Source of the DNA: Acidobacteriaceae bacterium
GTDB taxonomy: Bacteria; Acidobacteriota; Terriglobia; Terriglobales; Acidobacteriaceae
NCBI GenBank assembly: GCA_003140705.1
Contig: PLKU01000112.1
Coordinates: forward strand, 19,932-34,015
Direction: 5' to 3'
Length of the DNA: 14,084 nucleotides
The notes under the pieces were generated by a model, which did not search any database, had not been told where the DNA came from, and was given only the letters and a program-made list of their open reading frames with translations. The translations under genes and the position numbers were made by a program. This document shows, piece by piece, positions 13,805 through 14,084 of the stretch; position 1 is the stretch's first letter; each line of letters begins with the position of its first letter.

Positions 13805-13808
13805 CGAA
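13805..13808 (+). repeat. CGAA core at the right junction (attR)
   Basis: This is the second copy of CGAA. Element sequence (GTCGTATTCT) lies before it and host fasciclin codons AGA GAC TTG AAA CAT follow it. The expected uninterrupted host site is ACC GAA AGA GAC, encoding T-E-R-D, which fits the T-x-x-D-L spacing of the fasciclin family at this position. Confidence 0.75.
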
Positions 13809-14012
13809 AGAGACTTGAAACATCAGATCAAGATGGGCTCGGGCAAAGCGGTATTGAACACCGTCTCTGGAGGGGTGCTGACGGCAACCTTGCACGACGG
13901 CAAGATCATGCTCACGGATGAGAAAGGCGGGATGTCGACAATTACTGTCGGTGATGTAATCCAGTCGAACGGTGTCACCCAGGTGGTGGACAGCGTTCTT
14001 TTGCCTAACTGA
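13809..14012 (+). pseudogene. Fasciclin-domain protein, 3' part after the element
   Basis: These 67 codons plus stop are the C-terminal third of the interrupted FAS1 protein. They read RDLKHQIKMGSGKAVLNTVS, then GGVLTATLHDGKIMLTDE, then ITVGDVIQSNGVTQVVDSVL, which carries the FAS1 H2-type end (SNGV..V.D.VLLP). The fragment has no start of its own with a ribosome binding site and would not be made in phase from the ATG at 13793. Neither half shows an internal stop or frameshift, so the interruption looks recent or the site is kept under selection for excision. Confidence 0.9.
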
Positions 14013-14032
14013 TTGCGGCTGTTACAGATGGA

Positions 14033-14053
14033 GACCGCTTTGGTGCTGCGGTC
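14033..14053. other. Short inverted repeat after the fasciclin gene
   Basis: GACCGC (14033-14038) and GCGGTC (14048-14053) can form a 6-bp stem with a 9-nt loop, 20 nt after the fasciclin stop. It is followed by an A-run rather than a T-run on the plus strand, so it is not a standard intrinsic terminator. The remaining bases to the window end show no gene. Confidence 0.3.
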
Positions 14054-14084
14054 AAGCAAAAAACGAAGGCCTGCATGGCTACAT

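Larger units (their letters stand above)
11257..13808 (+). mobile_element. 2552-bp serine-recombinase element inserted in the fasciclin gene
   Basis: The element holds three same-direction genes: orfA (start-less when integrated), orfB and a large serine recombinase. It lies in the same orientation as the host gene. Its limits come from the host gene: residues 1-117 end at 11256 and the remaining 67 residues begin at 13809, in phase, giving a normal 184-aa FAS1 protein. No target bases are lost. Both ends carry CGAA. The ends have no long terminal inverted repeats, as expected for serine-recombinase elements rather than DDE transposons. There is no obvious internal promoter space, so transcription in the integrated state probably comes from the fasciclin promoter. 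By eye the region is less GC-rich than its flanks. Confidence 0.85.

Noticed and set aside
11257..13808. Insertion sequence with DDE transposase or CRISPR/toxin system
   Set aside because: No DDE transposase, terminal inverted repeats, target duplication longer than 4 bp, repeat-spacer array or toxin family is visible; the recombinase is clearly of the serine type.
14033..14053. Hairpin after the fasciclin stop as a rho-independent terminator
   Set aside because: No T-run follows the stem on the plus strand; the A-run there would not serve, and on the minus strand the T-run comes before the stem.

Overview
The window looks like a chromosomal segment of a GC-rich soil-type bacterium, most likely an acidobacterium. 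This is inferred from gene content (FucP/GluP-type sugar permease, TAT-exported Gfo/Idh/MocA oxidoreductase, SigK/RskA-like pair, secreted CocE-like hydrolase) and codon use. No rRNA or other taxonomic marker is present, so the assignment is tentative.

Positions 1-10583 hold ordinary, densely packed genes. They are a sugar MFS permease (-), a ferritin-like/VIT1 membrane protein (+), a two-gene minus-strand operon (TAT-signal Gfo/Idh/MocA oxidoreductase, then an MGT-type glycosyltransferase), a secreted CocE/NonD hydrolase (+), a protoporphyrinogen oxidase (-), and an ECF sigma/anti-sigma operon (-) with a 4-nt overlap. A perfect 14-bp palindrome of CRP/FNR type lies between the anti-sigma gene and the oxidase gene.

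The unusual part is 10906-14012. A small secreted fasciclin-domain gene sits divergently next to the ECF sigma/anti-sigma pair, the arrangement expected for a SigK-like regulon. It is cut in two by a 2552-bp element (11257-13808) carrying a 683-aa large serine recombinase. Both junctions contain CGAA. Joining 11256 directly to 13809 restores a continuous 184-aa fasciclin protein, so the insertion caused no net loss or gain of target bases.

The first gene of the element (orfA) has no start codon at the left end. A perfectly spaced Shine-Dalgarno and ATG lie at the far right end (13781-13795) and point outward. If the ends join through CGAA, as in an excised circle, ATG TCG TAT TCT CGA reads in phase into orfA and gives a complete 161-aa ORF, whose stop overlaps the recombinase start as ATGA. 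Excision would therefore rebuild two genes at once: host fasciclin on the chromosome and orfA on the circle. The circle would be an almost gapless operon, with 18 nt between the recombinase stop and the orfA start. The joined ends also form an imperfect 44-bp dyad centred on AA, the shape of a large-serine-recombinase attP. This is a deduction from sequence; excision itself cannot be seen here.
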